This document shows positions 53,707 through 64,000 of a stretch of 64,000 nucleotides of DNA, in pieces (positions within the stretch are counted from its first letter, which is position 1; each line of letters begins with the position of its first letter). The translations under genes were made by a program, and so were the position numbers. The notes under the pieces are model-generated. The model was given only the letters and a program-made list of their open reading frames with translations, made no database searches and had not been told where the DNA came from. Source of the DNA: Marchantia polymorpha subsp. ruderalis (Eukaryota; Streptophyta; Marchantiopsida; Marchantiales; Marchantiaceae); contig AP031355.1 in NCBI GenBank assembly GCA_037833965.1, forward strand, positions 4,985,501 through 5,049,500, in the 5' to 3' direction.

Positions 53707-54537
53707 TGTAATAACCCACTAAAGGCTAAAACTGCAATATAGTGGTAGAAAGGTCGAACCCACAGGGACAGAGGAACACACAGGGTACAAAGTGTCACGT
53801 TTAACAGACTATTGAGGAGTTTGAATTCTCAGGCGACTGTCACTCCCAGAAATAATGCAAGTGTCCACTCGGAGCTCACTCGGAGGTCGCACAGTGCAGC
53901 GTAACACACACACACACACACACACACACCAGAAATTACAGAAACACAAGTCAGAGATCCGTTAGGACCTCTACTCAAGATTTCAGGGGGAAGGTCTCTC
54001 AAGAGTACACTCAGCGAAGCTGCGGGTAGTGACTCCCAACTCCGGCTTTTACAACACTTCCACTAGCTTGCTGCTAGCGTAGGAAACCCGGTTTGGACTG
54101 CCTACTTCGGATCGAAGTCACTCATACGCGGTGAACAACACTCTCAACTCACAAAACGCGCAGAGAACACAGGTCCGCACATAAGGACTTACTGAGAAAC
54201 ATTCCAGTACCACACCATAACAGTCTATTGAAGAGTTTGAATTCTTAGGCACTTGTCATTCCCAGAAATACTACAGGGGTTACCCCAAAGGCACATGTTG
54301 CAGCGTAACCTGAATTTACAACCAAGGCTTACACGAAGTAGCAAAACTTCACTTTGGCATTCAGGGGAAAGATCTCGAAGGAGTACAATCAGGAACAAAC
54401 ACTCGAAGGTGTAGGGGCGAAACTATTCAAGTATCTAACTAGTCATTGGCTCTGAGCATTGGCAATCACCCGCAGGTGTAGATCCGAACTACTCAAGTCT
54501 CTAACCAATGTACTAGCTCTGAACATTCGGCCGAAGG

Positions 54538-56577
54538 TGTTGTACCCCACTTTTGGTATTTTTGAGCAAATTAAAACATTTTTGGAAAACTTTACCGTAG
54601 CAGCAGTGTAAATAGCCCTCGGTGCATCAAAATAGAGTGAAATTGGAAGAATCTCGAGAGAACTCGTAGAATCCAGGAGTTGGGTGCAACGTCGGGGACA
54701 GACACCACCCTACATGCGGGCTCTAAAGGAATAACCCCTTCGGCGCAATGCGCGAAATCCGCCTTCGGCGCTGCGCCTTCGGCGCTAGAGGAATCCTTCA
54801 GAACCTGGTCAATTCCCAAACGCCTTGACTTGGTTAGAGTTTTGTTGGAAAGAGCTCGACGCGCTGATTCTAACGAGCCCAAGAACGCCATGAACGGAGG
54901 AGGAATCCGGGAGTTATGAATGTCGCAAGACACTCAGCTTCTTGCCTACGAGTAGGTTGAGGAAAGTTTGTCCTATGCGCGGACGAGGGAAGTCTGCCTA
55001 CGCGTAGGCGAAATAGGGTTTGACGTCGGCGGGATGTCCGTCGCGAATGTCGCCTACTCGTAGGCGGGGAGGATTAACACCTCTGCGCAGGCGGACGAGC
55101 GAAGTTCGCCTACGCACAGGCGCTTCGGCGTCGGCGGGAAATCCGCCTTCGGCCCTTGAAATGCGCCTTCGGGGTTGGAAATTGTACGGCGCCTTCGGCG
55201 CCAGCGCAGCAGCGCGGACGGGCGAGGACCCAACGGAGTAGTAAAATCCGTACGGAACGGATGAGTGCGCCTTCGGCCGGTCGGGGTTCCGGAGACAAGA
55301 GCGCCGACGGAGAGGTGAGAGAAATGGACAGACAGGACGGAGTCTGTTGACCGCGGTCAACGCCTTCGGTACAGCCGCCTTCGGCGCTGCGCCTACGGCG
55401 AGGGACCGGCGCGGACGAACGTTTGATACGCGGACGGAATCCGCCTACGCGTAGGCGAGCGCCACGCACAGGCAGATGAAGTTCCGCGCCGGCGGAGATT
55501 CCGCCGGGGATTCCGCCTACGCAAAAGGGAGTTCAACTTTTGTCCGATGCGCGGACGATCGCCTTCGGCGGAGCGGGATTGGCCAAAGATTAGTACGAAC
55601 GAGTGTAGCGCGCAAGGCGAGAAATCCGCCTTCGGCACTGCGCACCCATGTCCGCGGCGTAGTACGCTAGCGGAGTTCAAATTGCCAATTCGAGCGTGTG
55701 AGTTAATTCGGCGTCGGCGGAGCGTGAAGCCGCGCGTGAGAGAGGAGGCCGTTGTAGCGCGGAGCCGGCGCGGCCATCAAGTGATTCGACCTTCACGACC
55801 GAGAGCCGACCATGACCTTCGACCAGGAGACGGAGGACGCCCCATTCTTGAATTCGCGATTTCACTTTCTAGTGCGAGCTGCGCGCGTCCACCTGCTAGC
55901 TGTTAAACATTCTAGACATCGCCGCATGGAGGATTACTTGGTGACTGAGCGAGAATTGAGTGCGCGCGATTTGGAATTGAGGGAGATTAGAGTTTGCAGA
56001 GGAAGCAAGAAGCTCGAGCAGAGCAGAGAGAGAGTTGTTGCGCAAGCAAAGTTCAAGAACGCAATGTCAAGAGTGAACAGGTTGCGGATGCTGCCGCTCC
56101 GGCTTCAACAGAACAGGTTGCGTGCTTTCGAGGAGCGGCTGATTGCGAGAAAGCTTGATTTCTTGCTGAAGGGGTGGAATTACATATGTGTAGACATGGT
56201 GCGCGAATGGCTGGACGCGGAGCGACAACCTACGCACGGATTGCGTCCGCACGTAGATCGGTGGACCGTCCACGATTGGGCGCAGGCATTGAGGAGGTGT
56301 GCCGGCACCGACGGGTACCTCCTATTTGATAGTGAGAGCGTCAAGGTGATGAAGCAAGACGAAGCGCAATTTGTGGAATTGTTCAAGCGGGAGAGGTCTA
56401 CCAAGAACGGGTACAAGACTCGCGACTACAAAGATCGCTTTCGCCGAACTGTAGCGGCGGCGCTGCTGCAATTGCTGCAGCCACACCACACCTCGTACAT
56501 CACCTTGTGGCAGGTTTCTTTTGTGGAGCTCATCTTGGCCGGAGCTCCAGTTCACTGGGCGAGCATCCTGCATAGGT
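54538..56577 (+). mobile_element. Diverged LTR-A fragment, plus orientation
   Basis: Begins TGTTGTACCCCACTTTTGG and contains the fold-back module (54837-54880), a CTTCGGCG-rich leader and the first part of the U3 frame. It is visibly more diverged than the A1-type copies and stops inside the reading frame. Confidence 0.8.
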
Positions 56578-56579
56578 AA
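55812..56579 (+). pseudogene. LTR U3 protein, N-terminal domain only (fragment)
   Basis: 255 codons, opening MTFDQETEDAPFLNSRFHFL and running through KLDFLLKGWNYICVDMVREW, YKTRDYKDRFRR and WQVSFVELILAGAPVHWAS to the LTR junction. The N-terminal domain is open for its whole length despite clear divergence from A1, and most differences look conservative, which hints at past selection. The linker and coiled coil are absent. Confidence 0.8.
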
Positions 56580-58606
56580 CCTCCGACAGTAGGCATGCAG
56601 TAACCTCCGACACTCATAACTCAATGATCTCTTATCCGTTCCAAGAGTTCTTGGGCTCGTTAGAACGAGCGCGTTGAGTTTTTTCCAACAAGACCCTAAC
56701 CGAATCAAGGCGTTACGAATTGGGACAGTTATGAGGGATTCACTCTAGCGCCGAAGGCGTCTTCTCTTGCTTGCGCCGAAGGCGCTTCCCCTCAGTAGGA
56801 ACCGTCCGTTTCGGCCAGGGCGCCTGTCCCGGGCATTGCAACCAACTCCTGGATTATCCTGGATCCGCGATCATCCATTTTTCACTCTATTTTAGTGTAC
56901 CGATTACTATATACAGTTGTTGATGCAGTACTGTTTTCCAAAAATATTTTAATTTCACACAAAAACAAAAAGTGGGTTATCACACAAATGCCGCAATTCA
57001 ATTCATGTTAGCATAGCAATTCAGTACCACACTTTACATTTTATTTATTTCACGTTAGAACTTGAAGAGATTCGATCCCTTGTGAAGCAGTGTGGTGAGT
57101 CACATGTTTCGAAAGTTTGCATTGCGTTCTTGCATCAAAGCTCTGGCCATGTTCGTGGGTGTAAGATTTGGAATTCATGATACGAAATAACTACTCGAAA
57201 TGTACGAGAGAATGAAAAATCAAGATTCGCAATTCATACTATACTGTATAAATTGTGATATCCCGAATTTTAACGCTGCAGAAGGAGTCGTCATACATGC
57301 AACCAGACATGAGTCAGAGCATGCTTGTCCTCACACGCGGTCCGCGTAGACTGGAGCCATCCGAACAAGAGCGCCAAGGCTCTCGACCATCATTCACTTG
57401 CGGTCCCCATCCTCGAGCTCGTCTCGTGGCTGGACCGGAGGTGATGAGCTTGTGCGCTGTAGACGTCAAATCAGACTCATCAGATTCATGTGCGGCAGTT
57501 CGGAGATTCTGAATCTCAAAAGCGTGATATCTGAGAAGAGCGAAAAATCTTCCAGAAGAGTTGATGGGTTGTCCCACTGCCAGAATGTCGTACGATGTGG
57601 ATATTGTCGACGAGATCAACGAAGTTTTGGCCCTCGCCGGACTTTTTGTCGAGCACGTCATATTTCAGCATGCTATACTTGCGCTTGAGCTTGGAGATCC
57701 TAGTACAGCAAGACCCGTGCTCTTCCCGCACACGTTACTGCATTTATTCTGGCATCATGTGGCATCGGTGGTTTACGTCTGTCATTCGAGAATCGTGTGT
57801 CAGATCTCAGAATCGAGATGTGAGTTGTTTGAATCATCATCACTAGTAACTTTAGAGTTGAGAATGCTATGGTGATCCAATTTGTTTGATGAACAGATTT
57901 TTCTTGAAGATGGGGAGAAGACTTACTGTGGTTGTCTGAGTTGATATATCCTACAACACTTCCAGGAGACCAGTAGAAATTAAGATGGCTCATGTCCAAT
58001 GCTGAAGAATCTTCGATCAAAACACGATGCTTGCTACATTTTTTGTGAAGACTAGATCATATGATCCACTTTGATGCCTAAGTTACAAAAAAGGTACAAA
58101 GTTGAAATTCTGATTCTCTATATTTCACAGGAAGACATCAGAACTAATTTGAAACTATGAAACTCCGTGGACCTTGATAGATCTTGGAAGCTGTCAGAGT
58201 CCTCGAGCCCCGCAGAAAGTTACCAGGACCTTTGAAAACATATTTTTTTCCATTTCTTGAGCTTGCTTTAACAAACCTCAAGAAAGACATACAAAAATCA
58301 ACTGTTGCAAAGTTTATATCAGGACAATTTCGATATCGAGCGAAAGTGTCAGAGCAGGAGGAAGAGATGTTCTAATAGGGTAATGTGGAATCAGATTACT
58401 GAAACACTTCTTCATTTATCAAAAGTTATGAGTGTACATCTTCATCGTCACAGTATTCTTCTCCACGCTTACGTACATAAATGTAGTCCTCAGTCCACAT
58501 ATGTATACAAAACACAGAAGACAAGCTCTAATGAGTTAGTGACCGATTTGGGCCTATTTAACTAGTATGGTGTAGTACGAGTGAAGCTTAGACTACTTCA
58601 TGATCT

Positions 58607-58653
58607 GATAGACTGAAATATTAGTTTGTAAGAAACTAATATTTCAGTCTATC
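58607..58653. repeat. Perfect 21-bp inverted repeat with 5-base loop
   Basis: The left arm at 58607-58627 begins GATAGACTGAAATATTAG; the loop is GTAAG (58628-58632); the right arm is 58633-58653. All 21 positions pair. It is isolated in AT-rich DNA with no flanking ORF. It may be a fold-back insertion, a templated repair scar or, less likely, a small-RNA hairpin. Confidence 0.9.
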
Positions 58654-58813
58654 TGTGTTATCGCATGAGAATAGAACAAGTCAGCTTTACTATGTGGTCC
58701 TAATTTGACTTAGTCGAAGAAATCATCGCAGTCAGGACTTAATCCAGTTAAACTTTATGGCTTCGATTAAGTGGAGAAATTTTCTAGGTACAGTTGGTTT
58801 TGATGAAGTAACG

Positions 58814-58969
58814 CTCACAAAATTATTTCCAATGTGGAGTACTCTCGGAAGTCCTAGAGAACTCTGCCTTAGAGTATTTTGACAATGTCCACTCACAAAG
58901 TTATTTCCAATGTGGAGTACCCTCGGAAGTCCTAGAGAACTCTGTCTTAGAGTATTTTGACAATGTCCT
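58814..58969. repeat. Tandem duplication, 78-bp unit
   Basis: Two copies (58814-58891 and 58892-58969) that differ at only a few positions. Each includes TTATTTCCAATGTGGAGTAC and ends GACAATGTCC. A recent local duplication. Confidence 0.9.
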
Positions 58970-61961
58970 CTCGCTGTAATGTAGAAGAGTAAGTGTTCAT
59001 AGGTCCTAGCTCTGATGAAACAATCTGACTATCTTTTGAACTTCTTCATGTAAACATTAGAACGTGTTGGACCGTATGAGGAAAAAATGAAGTACATTAT
59101 TTGGTGGACATATTAAAACACAGGAGAAGTTCAAATTTCGTGGCTTCGAAGTCGAAAAGATATTTCCTAGTTAGAAGAATAGTTCCGTGAGATGTGCGCT
59201 CACGATTAAATGTTCAGATTATATGATTTAAGAGAGAATGCAAAAGGAAAGAGGGAAAAAAATTAAAGAGGAGAAAATATGAATCCAAATATCTCAAGCC
59301 AATGTAGTATGTCTATATTTTCTCGAAATCCATAAGAATGTAATAAAAAAATTCATGTCCAAGACACGCGATATCTTCTGAACTAATCTTGAGTTCATCA
59401 TGGAGCACCATAGTCAATAGGTTATAATTACATTGCGCCCAAAAAACTTCTTATAAATGTTTCATTTGAGTGGTTGGAAACCAGGATCTCGATCTCTTTT
59501 GACCTATCATGATAATGACCAAACAAGGGCATCGAGAATCTACAGGATTTGTCTTACACGTGCCAGAAAATACTTGAAAACAATAAAACTCGAATAAAGA
59601 GATTTTCTTCCTCGATTCATGGTTAAAAGTAGAAGAATGACTTGTAAAACCAGAATTCCTACTAGGATAACATAACTGAAAGATACCTGGATATAGTTTC
59701 TTGAAGATAGAAATATTTTCCAGGGATTTTCAAGAGATCTTTATATCCTCGTCTTATCAAGCTATAAATGAAAAGACTAGGTGGTGTATTGAATTTTCAG
59801 TATCTAATGATGCTGCAACTATCATTGAGGCCGAATAGTGGGAGCAGGCAAAGTTTTCTATTTATCCACCATCGGAAAATAAACATTCAAATACTGAGAA
59901 ATAAGGGCTTGGTTCACCACAATTGCCTGTATACCAAATATTACAAGGTAGAGCGGTGCAAATCAAATAGTGCATCATCTCCAAAGTCTCATTTCATCAT
60001 ACATCACTTGAATACTACAAGGAAGCAATTTTTGAACATTTATTTGACGTTGGTGTATAAATGCAGAACTTTGCCTGGTTTTACAAATTAAAAGCTTGAA
60101 AGGACTGCATTTAAAAAAAAAATAGAAGCATTACCGACTGGAATTTCGAGAGGCTTTTGACACATGTGCACAAAATATTCTTCTAATTTCAAACAGACAT
60201 TTATGAGACTTTCATGCATTCAAGGTTGAAATTCAAACTCAGGTTGGTGTCGTTTGCTGTCTAGTCTTCGAGATGGGCATATGCTACCGAACCTTTGAAA
60301 ATGTTGTTAAGATGTGAAGTCTTAGTTAATTGTGTTCAAGAATGTTGATTCTTATGTATTCCTATGGGAATAGGCAATGACACAGATTCAAAAAATCATA
60401 ATCTCATTCTTTTTCAACTGTGTTGAGCTCGTGCTAGTATTGAAAATTGATTTCTCGTCTATAAGATACGTTTCGTGAGCCCGATTTAGCCATTATCCTG
60501 AATGAGAGAAAGAATTCAAGCGTACATAAACTTTGGAAAAAGTTGCGAAATTATATTTCTCAAATAAAAATGTGCATTTTCACATGTTCTCACTGATTTA
60601 TTTCTGTAACAGGAGAAAAAATCTTTCTTAGCTTTTACGTTACAACAAACATTTCACATTTTGAAATAATACTTGAGTACTGTTTGGACTGTATTATATC
60701 TTGACCTGCAATATTGACCAGCATCTTTGATAGATTAATCTGAAAGTATTAATAGATAATTCTGTATGTTAGTTGTGGATGATTAGTGTTTTCTTCAGGA
60801 GACGAATTTTCAAGTTTTTTTTTCTTATATTCTTCTGATGAACATGTTTCGGCTTGTGCCGTGCAGATGTCCTCAGTCAATCAGATTCATAGTTCTATCT
60901 GTAGCTCTGCAATATGTACGCTCTTATCCAAGAAAGAGGAAACTTCTATGCCGTCAGATGTTCATATGATGTAAGAATATATCTGGATGGAGTCAACTAG
61001 TGCACAGGAACATTAGCATCTTTGACCTACTAGAGTCATTAACATTATCAGATGCTCCGACTAGCTAATAAACGAAAGATCGTCTTAAAGCTACTGTCAC
61101 AGGAAACAATAAATGCATTACCCAAGAATGTGAGTCCGATTGTAAGGTTCTCCTCCATTTGAATAGAACCCACGAGTGGAGAAGCGTCAGATCGTGCACT
61201 GTACTTACCATCATAACTCTTGTCACAGTGACTAACACATGGACGCCCAAATTTGTTCATAAATATTCATGCTTTCATTAGTCCGAAAAGCTTGTGTCAT
61301 GATTAAATTTTCAATGACCAGCTGATTGTCAATGTCATGAATGCTACTTTCACGCTTTTACAGTTATGGACCATCGGATGTTTGAATGTAAGCTTGTGCA
61401 AAGTAAGATCTGGAGATGAGCTTATCGTTAGATTATGAAGACATTCGTCTGAATAAATGCTCTTGTATTTGCATGCTCTGAGGGATTTAGAAATATGTGA
61501 GTAGCCGAGGTGAGGGATTCTAATGAAAGTATGAGATGATACAAATCGAGACAAGTCACTGTCTCATTGATGGCTACTCTCATTACTACAAACGATGCAT
61601 ATAAGCAGGTGCTAATAACTTGTACATAACTTGTTCATTTGAAACACTTAATGTATCAGGATTTGTAGCTATTAGTAAACTCTTCATGAATATGTACGAA
61701 GGTAGATGAGGTTCATAATCTAGGAAATTATATTAAAAAGAATTCACAGATAAGAGCGTTTTCTACATTTAGTAGAATGTCATGTAAAACAGTATGTTCG
61801 AAGATAGTAATAAACGTGAAAATTTCTGCTTCAAAACTTCACTCGCATGATTCGGACGACAAATTCGTCGGCTTGGGACTCATTGAAAAGCTGCGGCATC
61901 TGTCCGCTGAGAACCAAGTGGTCATGTGCTGAGAGTCTACATCTGACACCGAAACATGAAT

Positions 61962-62168
61962 TTACCAACCATGAGGCGGAACACACTTGTTGCACCTCCT
62001 CTGACATTGGGCCCAAGGATTGAGGTGTAGATTGCTCATCTCGTACGTTCGTTCAAGTCCAGACACACAGACCCAACAGTTTGAACAACGCCATCCATCC
62101 TTTACTGCTTGCTTCCCGTACTCATCGACCGATACGAAACAGCGATGTCTTAAAGTTGGCCAGACCAC
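61962..62168 (-). CDS. Short Cys-rich ORF, uncertain
   Basis: 68 codons with several Cys pairs (WRCSNCWVC and CQRRCNKC) and an upstream HRCF. The spacing resembles a zinc-binding fragment but fits no family I know. It may be part of a decayed transposon ORF or host exon, or a chance frame. Confidence 0.2.
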   Translation of the reverse strand: MVWPTLRHRCFVSVDEYGKQAVKDGWRCSNCWVCVSGLERTYEMSNLHLNPWAQCQRRCNKCVPPHGW

Positions 62169-62417
62169 GTGATCACAATGGCAAGGCTGCCTTCTTTTGT
62201 GTGCTTGCCGTCCCTATCCTCGAGCTCGTCATCACACCGATCGGGCCTATTGTGATTGTGACGATTTCGTAAACTCGGGTCATATCGGAATGCTGGAGCT
62301 CTCGAATCATCGGCATCGACTGATCTCTGTCTCGATTCTGATTTATTCATTATGTTAATTAAGACATAATGGAAAACGATAAGTTCCAAAGCTCATACAG
62401 CCCACCACCTACCTACG

Positions 62418-62650
62418 AGTATATAAGTGATGTCCACGAGGCGAGGGAGGCAGTAGTCTTCGCGCTCGATCCTCGTCGATGCGAAGAAGTGTCCTCGAGA
62501 AGCTCTGAATAGATATATATTGAATAGATCCCAATTGTTCCTTTGGTCGGAGCCCTAGAACTAGAAGTACCGCGCCCTCGCACAAGTTCGTGAGTTTGCT
62601 CGATCGATAGACTGACAGACACACATTGTTGGTATCGAGCTCAGAAGACA
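62418..62650 (+). mobile_element. Probable Ty1/copia LTR end and primer site (fossil)
   Basis: TATATAAG near 62418 is followed about 200 bp later by a segment ending CAGACACACA (62625), then TTGT and TGGTATCGAGCTCAGAAG at 62630. Copia elements prime from initiator tRNA-Met with TGGTATCAGAGC, and this is a close variant at the right place. A short ATG frame follows but decays quickly. The 5' end of the LTR is not found. Confidence 0.35.
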
Positions 62651-64000
62651 ACTACTTAATGAGCGCAGCGCGGCGAGATATCGAACGATAACAATATTCT
62701 TGGACAACGCTCAAGCGGTTGGAAAGGGATCTGTTCCTAAACTTGCGTTGAAGAATGAGGAATGGATGTGAGTTGGTTGAAGAGATTGACGCATCCTACC
62801 ACATTTTCAGGTGATGGCAATAATACTACTCGAGTGTGTCCCGTAGGGAGACGATTCTCAACTCTTATTATTATTTGGAGTAAACATGATGAAGATTTGA
62901 TGATTGTGTGACGTTGAGATGCTAGATAGCCACCTTCACTCACGCCAAGGATTTGTGCTACTTTATAGATGTGTGATCTCTGTGAAAGTTGATAAACTTT
63001 GGTATTTCTCATGGTACTGCAGACCTTTCAGGAACCAATGTTTTTTAATATTTTATTGATTCGGCTTCTCATAAAATGAATGCAGCACTGCCACTCATCC
63101 ACGAGTAACGTAGACAGATCTTCTGTAGCTACACGCTAATATAGTCATCGAGCTATATTCGAAGGAAAAGACAGACATCAGAATTGAATACAACAGGAAG
63201 AGGAATTATCGGGAGCCGATCCAGCCACCAGGTATTATTGATTCAGATCTCTTGAACAGTTTTGAATGTAATATGTTCTATATGAAGCTAAACACAACAC
63301 CTTCACCTCGTCTTCTGCACCCACAAAGGCAAGCCTCCATCCATCCAGTCCAAATGTGGTAGAAATATACAATGTGTTTTAAATCTCTATCAGTATGTTG
63401 GAGATACACTCTGCAAGAAGCTCCTCTCCCTTTTATCCATATAATCAGATATGGAATAAAGCGTCCGTATATGTTCCTGTATGTCATCATATAAACTCAC
63501 AAATATGTCCATGTATAGATCAATTAATTCGCTATGAGAACTTTATTAAACATGTCGTTACTAGGTTCTGAGTTCTATGTAGTGGTTATCGGATATCTTC
63601 GTTTTTTTCACTAAAGGTTTAACACTGGAGTTTCACTGAAGTTTCGCTTCTGAAGTCCTCTGTAATTTGTGTAATGACTTATATGGCCTTGATAATACGA
63701 AGTAATTCTTCAGAAACTCCCCAATGGTAAGAAGACAAGGCTTCTTCAACTATTAAAATAATATTAATAGCTAATATTCAGCTCTATTATTTTTCAGAAG
63801 TTTAGGTAGAGCAGAATCGTCTCGAAGGGTTAATCTGTAACAGGTTATGTAGGAAAAGGCTTAAGTTCTGGTATAGTAGTTTGTATAGAGGTGGATTCCG
63901 TATTCTCTTTCCTCGTACACAACGCATCATACTTTTAGATTCAAATAAGTTAACAGTTGAAGTGAGCTCCCATCAGGTTCGTGACCTTGTATTGAATCCG

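Larger units (their letters stand above)
53707..56984 (-). mobile_element. Reverse LTR-A (non-coding type), split by another LTR
   Basis: 53707-54537 is the U5/R end (starting TGTAATAACCCACTAAAGG) and 56578-56984 the start (terminus GGGTTATCACA), with a fold-back module (56652-56694). Both flanks match the non-coding copy at 31095-33621. A plus-oriented LTR piece (54538-56577) lies between. The 5-bp flanks (CTTGG and CAAAT) do not match, so one side has been rearranged. Confidence 0.75.
56985..64000. other. AT-rich flank with no recognised intact gene
   Basis: The composition changes abruptly at 56985. Only short ORFs are found, none with a family motif that I can defend. Weakly similar minus-strand fragments around 57370-57520 and 62190-62350 (both include a DELED-type stretch and the shared DNA CCTCGAGCTCGTC) suggest an old dispersed repeat. 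Frame pieces near 59770-60120 read like decayed coding sequence but are not identified. Confidence 0.5.

Noticed and set aside
57255-57875. Host gene exons around 57.3-57.9 kb
   Set aside because: Short overlapping ORFs on both strands with no family match; partial similarity to 62190-62350 suggests an old repeat instead.
62737-63012. 91-codon minus-strand ORF as a host gene
   Set aside because: No recognisable motif, AT-rich flanks, and it lies in what may be the decayed start of a copia element.

Overview
This is eukaryotic, almost certainly land-plant, DNA made nearly entirely of LTR retrotransposons nested in one another. The plant assignment rests on Ty3/gypsy pol sequences of the Athila/Tat/Ogre type, a primer-binding site that fits plant tRNA-Asp, and chromovirus and LINE remnants. 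Plant subgroup cannot be read from the window; the LINE type and GC-rich elements would fit a non-seed plant, but that is a guess. I recognise no intact host gene, tRNA, rRNA or CRISPR array.

Layout. 1-8381: end of one family-A element, with a reverse LTR-A copy cut by the window edge (1-2647), a piece of integrase (2648-3012), a polypurine tract and a 5.3-kb 3' LTR (3050-8381). 8382-9600: unexplained, one small acidic ORF. 9600-12698: broken gypsy-like element whose integrase ends in a PHD finger. 12699-13211: LTR-A fragment. 13212-14840: degraded LINE. 14890-16640: AT-rich, nothing recognised. 16640-17530: chromovirus fossil on the minus strand. 17545-56984: a stack of insertions up to five deep: old LTR-D fragment > element C (LTR 18412-19861 plus gag pieces) > solo LTR B1 > element A1 (20457-43234) > solo LTR (31095-33621). 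Four of these insertions have matching 5-bp target duplications (GTTTA, GGCAC, CTGCT, CAGCC). 56985-64000: AT-rich, with a perfect hairpin, a 78-bp tandem duplication and a probable copia LTR end.

The most unusual point is the LTR of families A, B and D. It is 4.3-5.3 kb long and carries, upstream of its own TATA box (so in U3), a reading frame of about 1,030-1,046 codons. The product has a conserved helical N-terminal domain, a long Pro/Arg/Ser linker and a C-terminal coiled coil. Two copies (21704-24790 plus, 35340-38480 minus) are open throughout. The protein is recognisable between families whose flanking LTR sequence has drifted, and solo LTRs carry it too. In a genomic transcript only the 3' LTR copy would lie downstream of pol, the same position as the sag gene of MMTV.

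Two RNA/DNA structures recur. One is a fold-back module (CTCGTTGGAA ... TTCCAACGAG inside TCATAACT ... AGTTATGA) in eleven places, including the otherwise unrelated LTR of element C. The other is a short hairpin just after the TATA box, with a compensatory pair change between families A and B. Other notable items are the PHD-finger integrase, a CAR-YYA-type readthrough context between gag-pro and RT in A1, and a near-perfect inverted repeat with arms of about 4.4 kb (34332-43234).
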